Source: Pseudomonas lini (lineage in GTDB: Bacteria > Pseudomonadota > Gammaproteobacteria > Pseudomonadales > Pseudomonadaceae). From it: a DNA stretch of 64,000 nucleotides. Positions 60,555 through 64,000 of the stretch are shown here, piece by piece. Each line of letters opens with the position of its first letter. Position 1 is the first letter of the stretch. The translations under genes were made by a program, and so were the position numbers. The stretch spans positions 62,001 to 126,000 of the forward strand of contig NZ_JAUSSR010000011.1 of the NCBI RefSeq assembly GCF_030812475.1, given 5' to 3'. A model generated the notes under the pieces. It saw nothing but the letters and a program-made list of their open reading frames with translations. It had not been told where the DNA came from and did not search any database.

Positions 60555-63500
60555 AGGGTCATGGCTCGGTTTCAGCGTGGTGCATCGATCATCCGGTGGC
60601 GACGATCCTGCTGACTTTCGCCTTGGTATTGCTCGGTGTCATCGCCTTTCCGCGCCTGCCGATCGCGCCGCTGCCGGAAGCTGAATTCCCGACCATCCAG
60701 GTGGCCGCACAATTGCCCGGCGCCAGTCCGGAAACCATGGCATCGTCGGTCGCCACACCGCTTGAAGTGCAATTCAGTGCCATCCCCGGCGTGACCCAGA
60801 TGACCTCGAGCAGCGCCCTGGGTTCGACCAACCTGACCCTGCAGTTCACCCTCGACAAAAGCATCGACACCGCCGCCCAGGAAGTCCAGGCGGCGATCAA
60901 CACCGCCGCCGGCAAACTGCCCAAGGACATGCCGACCCTGCCCACCTGGCGCAAGGTCAACCCGGCCGACAGCCCGGTGCTGATCCTCAGCATCAACTCG
61001 ACCCGGATGCCTGGCACGGAACTCAGCGACCTGGTCGAAACCCTGCTCTCCCGTCAGATCAGCCAGATCGATGGCGTAGGCCAGATCAACATCACCGGCC
61101 AGCAACGTCCGGCCATCCGCGTCCAGGCTTCGGCGGACAAACTAGCCGCGATCGGCCTGACCCTGGCGGACATTCGCCTGGCGTTGCAACAGACCAGCCT
61201 CAACCTGGCCAAAGGTGCGTTGTACGGTGAGTCGAGCATTTCGACCCTGTCCACCAACGACCAGTTATTCCACCCTGAGGAATACAGCCAACTCATCGTT
61301 TCCTACAAAGACGGTGCACCTGTTCATCTCAGAGATGTCGCGAAAGTGGTCAACGGCTCGGAAAACGCCTACGTCCAGGCCTGGGCCGGGGATCAACCGG
61401 GCGTCAACCTGGTGATCTTCCGTCAGCCGGGGGCCAACATCGTCGAGACCGTAGACCGGATCCAGGCGGCCTTGCCGACGCTGGAGGCCATGCTGCCCGC
61501 CTCGGTCCAGGTCGGGGTGCTGGTCGACCGGACCCAGACCATCCGCGCCTCGTTGCACGAAGTGGAAATCACCTTGCTGATTGCGATCATGCTGGTGGTC
61601 GCGGTGATGGCGATGTTCCTGCGCCAACTGTCGGCGACACTGATCGTCACCGCCGTGCTCGGTGTGTCGTTGATCGCCAGTTTCGCCCTGATGTACATCA
61701 TGGGCTTCAGCCTGAACAACCTGACCCTGGTGGCGATCGTGGTGGCCGTGGGGTTTGTGGTCGACGATGCGATCGTGGTGGTGGAAAACATCCACCGGCA
61801 CCTGGAGGCGGGCGACGGCATGCGCGAAGCGGCGATCAAGGGCGCCGGCGAAATCGGGTTTACCGTGGTCTCGATCAGTTTCTCTCTGGTGGCGGCGTTC
61901 ATTCCGCTGCTGTTCATGGGCGGCGTGGTCGGGCGATTGTTCAAGGAGTTCGCCCTGACCGCGACTTCGACCATCATGATTTCAGTGGTGGTGTCCCTGA
62001 CGCTGGCGCCGACCCTCGCGGCACTGTTCATGCGGGCGCCGGTGCACCACGCCCATGACAAACCGGGTTTCGGCGAACGCTTGCTGGCGTGGTATGAAAA
62101 AGGCCTGCGCCGCGCCCTCGCCCATCAGACGTTGATGATCGGCGTGTTCGGTCTGTCCCTGGTGCTGGCCATCACCGGTTACATCTTTATCCCCAAGGGC
62201 TTCTTCCCGGTGCAGGACACCGGCTTTGTCCTCGGCACCACCGAGGCGGCCGCTGATATTTCCTACGGCGACATGGTGAAAAAACACCTGGCGATGGCCG
62301 AAATCGTCGCTGCCGATCCGGCCGTGGAAGCGTTTTCCCACTCGGTCGGCGTCTCGGGCAGCAACCAGACCATCGCCAACGGACGCTTCTGGATCTCCCT
62401 GAAAAAACGCGGCGACCGCGACGTCTCTGCCAGTGAGTTCATCGACCGGATTCGTCCGCAACTGATGAAGGTGCCGGGCATCGTGCTGTACTTGCGCGCC
62501 GGCCAGGACATCAACCTCAGTTCCGGCCCGAGTCGCGCCCAGTACCAATACGTGCTCAAGAGCAACGACGGCGCGACCCTCAGCACCTGGACCCAGCGGT
62601 TGACGGAAAAACTGCGCGGCAATCCGGCCTTTCGCGACGTGTCCAACGACTTGCAACTGGGCGGCAGCATTACCCACATCAACATCGATCGTAGCGCGGC
62701 GGCCCGTTTCGGCCTGACCGCCAGTGATGTCGACGAAGCACTGTACGACGCCTTCGGCCAGCGGCAAATCAATGAATTCCAGACCCAGACCAACCAATAC
62801 AACGTGATCCTGGAACTGGACACCAAACAACGCGGCAAAGCCGAAAGCCTCAACTACTTCTACCTGCGCTCGCCATTGAGCGGTGAAATGGTGCCGCTCT
62901 CGGCACTGGCGAAATTCGATGCGCCGACCATCGGCCCGCTGTCCATTGCCCATGACGGCATGTTCCCGGCTGCCAATCTGTCGTTCAACCTGGCCTCGGG
63001 TGTGGCCTTGGGCGATGCGGTGATCATGCTCGATCAGGCCAAGGCCGAAATCGGCATGCCGACGGCCATCAGCGGTAATTTCCAGGGCGCGGCCCAGGCA
63101 TTCCAGAGTTCGCTGGCCAGCCAGCCGTGGCTGATTCTCGCGGCGCTGGTGGCGGTGTACATCATTCTCGGCGTGCTCTACGAGAGCTTCGTGCATCCGC
63201 TGACGATCATCTCGACCCTGCCGTCGGCGGGGCTCGGCGCGGTAATCATGCTATGGATCTGGGGCCAGGACTTTTCGATCATGGCGCTGATCGGGCTTGT
63301 GCTGTTGATCGGGATCGTCAAGAAAAACGGCATCCTGATGATCGATTTCGCCCTCGAAGCCCAGCGCAAAGGCGGCCTGCCAGCGGAAGAGGCGATCTAC
63401 CAGGCCTGCCTCACCCGGTTTCGGCCGATCATCATGACCACCCTCGCCGCCCTGCTCGGCGCACTGCCGCTGATGCTCGGCTACGGCACCGGCGCCGAAC

Positions 63501-63652
63501 TGCGCCAGCCGTTGGGGATCGCGGTCGTCGGCGGCCTGCTGGTGAGCCAGGCGCTGACGTTGTTCACCACTCCGGTCATATACTTGTGGCTCGAGCGGCT
63601 ATTCCATCGGCCTAAAGCCGCACCAGTCCCGGTGCTGGCGACCACAGACTGA
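60551..63652 (+). CDS. RND efflux pump inner-membrane subunit (MdtB/MdtC-like)
   Basis: A 1033-residue proton-driven exporter of the HAE1 family. Twelve membrane segments and two large periplasmic loops are in the usual order. The proton-relay aspartate pair is seen in TM4 (VAVGFVVDDAIVVVENIHRHLE), and the repeat signature in TM10-11 (ILLIGIVKKNGILMIDFALEAQRKGGLPAEEA, a KKNGI/MMID motif). Resemblance is greater to MdtB/C than to MexB. It starts by four-base overlap with the adaptor gene. The substrate cannot be told; a response regulator follows after 9 bases. Confidence 0.95.
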   Translation: MKGHGSVSAWCIDHPVATILLTFALVLLGVIAFPRLPIAPLPEAEFPTIQVAAQLPGASPETMASSVATPLEVQFSAIPGVTQMTSSSALGSTNLTLQFTLDKSIDTAAQEVQAAINTAAGKLPKDMPTLPTWRKVNPADSPVLILSINSTRMPGTELSDLVETLLSRQISQIDGVGQINITGQQRPAIRVQASADKLAAIGLTLADIRLALQQTSLNLAKGALYGESSISTLSTNDQLFHPEEYSQLIVSYKDGAPVHLRDVAKVVNGSENAYVQAWAGDQPGVNLVIFRQPGANIVETVDRIQAALPTLEAMLPASVQVGVLVDRTQTIRASLHEVEITLLIAIMLVVAVMAMFLRQLSATLIVTAVLGVSLIASFALMYIMGFSLNNLTLVAIVVAVGFVVDDAIVVVENIHRHLEAGDGMREAAIKGAGEIGFTVVSISFSLVAAFIPLLFMGGVVGRLFKEFALTATSTIMISVVVSLTLAPTLAALFMRAPVHHAHDKPGFGERLLAWYEKGLRRALAHQTLMIGVFGLSLVLAITGYIFIPKGFFPVQDTGFVLGTTEAAADISYGDMVKKHLAMAEIVAADPAVEAFSHSVGVSGSNQTIANGRFWISLKKRGDRDVSASEFIDRIRPQLMKVPGIVLYLRAGQDINLSSGPSRAQYQYVLKSNDGATLSTWTQRLTEKLRGNPAFRDVSNDLQLGGSITHINIDRSAAARFGLTASDVDEALYDAFGQRQINEFQTQTNQYNVILELDTKQRGKAESLNYFYLRSPLSGEMVPLSALAKFDAPTIGPLSIAHDGMFPAANLSFNLASGVALGDAVIMLDQAKAEIGMPTAISGNFQGAAQAFQSSLASQPWLILAALVAVYIILGVLYESFVHPLTIISTLPSAGLGAVIMLWIWGQDFSIMALIGLVLLIGIVKKNGILMIDFALEAQRKGGLPAEEAIYQACLTRFRPIIMTTLAALLGALPLMLGYGTGAELRQPLGIAVVGGLLVSQALTLFTTPVIYLWLERLFHRPKAAPVPVLATTD

Positions 63653-63661
63653 GGCGGGGTC

Positions 63662-64000
63662 ATGCGCGTTCTGATTATCGAAGACGAGGAAAAAACCGCG
63701 GACTATCTGCATCGCGGCCTGACGGAGCAGGGTTACACCGTTGACTTGGCGCGCGACGGCGTCGGCGGCTTGCACATGGCGCTGGAAAGCGACTACGCGG
63801 TGATCGTCCTCGACGTCATGCTGCCGGGCCTCGACGGCTTCGGCGTACTGCGCGCGTTGCGTGCGCGCAAGCAAACCCCGGTGATCATGCTCACCGCCCG
63901 GGAGCGCGTGGAAGACCGCATCAAAGGCCTGCGCGACGGCGCCGACGATTACCTCGGCAAACCGTTCTCCTTCCTGGAGCTGGTGGCGCGCCTGCAAGCC
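63662..64000 (+). CDS. OmpR-type response regulator, partial (cut by window edge)
   Basis: The first 113 codons of a two-component regulator are present: MRVLIIEDEEKTADYLHRGLTEQGYTVDL (acidic pair), phospho-acceptor Asp in VIVLDVMLPGLDGFGVL, switch Thr in MLTARE, and Lys in YLGKPFSFLELVARLQA. This opening is that of the CopR/CzcR/IrlR heavy-metal branch, which carry a C-terminal winged helix not yet reached here. It begins 9 bases after the pump gene, so it is probably co-transcribed with and regulates the efflux operon. A sensor kinase may follow beyond the edge. Confidence 0.9.
   Translation, partial: MRVLIIEDEEKTADYLHRGLTEQGYTVDLARDGVGGLHMALESDYAVIVLDVMLPGLDGFGVLRALRARKQTPVIMLTARERVEDRIKGLRDGADDYLGKPFSFLELVARLQA

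Overview
The window is chromosomal DNA of a Pseudomonas, most likely from the P. fluorescens group. The evidence is the GC-rich coding, Pseudomonas-type versions of housekeeping proteins (XerD, Ffh, RNase III, ValS, NdpA, DauA), a gene order that largely follows two P. aeruginosa PAO1 blocks as I remember them, and more than 20 REP-type palindromes scattered between genes. No rRNA, tRNA, CRISPR array, prophage, integrase (other than XerD) or insertion sequence was seen. It is mostly core genome. I found no clearly new multi-gene system, and the interest lies in regulatory sites, repeats and one small AT-rich orphan gene.

Layout. 0.2-7.4 kb: xerD, the rpsP-rimM-trmD-rplS operon, ffh, and divergent genes for a YpjD-like membrane protein and a CorB-like protein. 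7.7-13.9 kb: an MFS transporter, purT, DUF1289, gamma-carbonic anhydrase, two Nudix hydrolases, an L,D-transpeptidase-fold protein and a YqfO-like protein. 13.9-19.5 kb: divergent purL and mltF. 19.7-25.8 kb: the lepA-lepB-rnc-era-recO-pdxJ operon (minus strand). 26-34 kb: lptFG diverging from pepA-holC-hypothetical-valS. 34.1-34.9 kb: an AT-rich one-gene cassette. 35-42.5 kb: rlmF, HU, ndpA-glutaredoxin, a GST-like gene, a GIY-YIG gene, an NTF2-like gene, and a GntR regulator with its MFS transporter.

42.7-52.8 kb is an amino-acid region: the aapJQMP uptake system, an esterase, the RNA helicase rhlB, and dauB-dauA-dauR for D-arginine use. 53-55.8 kb is a nitric-oxide response pair: flavohemoglobin hmp/fhp divergent from its sigma54 activator norR/fhpR, with three well-formed activator sites between them. 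56-59 kb: cheV, an acetyltransferase, a small secreted protein, a YkgJ-type cysteine-cluster protein and a small basic hypothetical. 59.4-64 kb: an RND efflux adaptor and pump without an outer-membrane channel, followed by a response regulator cut by the right edge.

Many genes are arranged as convergent pairs with a REP pair or strong hairpin between their 3' ends. Compared with PAO1 from memory, the lepA-pdxJ operon is displaced: lepA abuts lptG instead of mucD, and pdxJ abuts mltF. Locus comparisons and family assignments are from memory and reading of the sequence; no database search was run.
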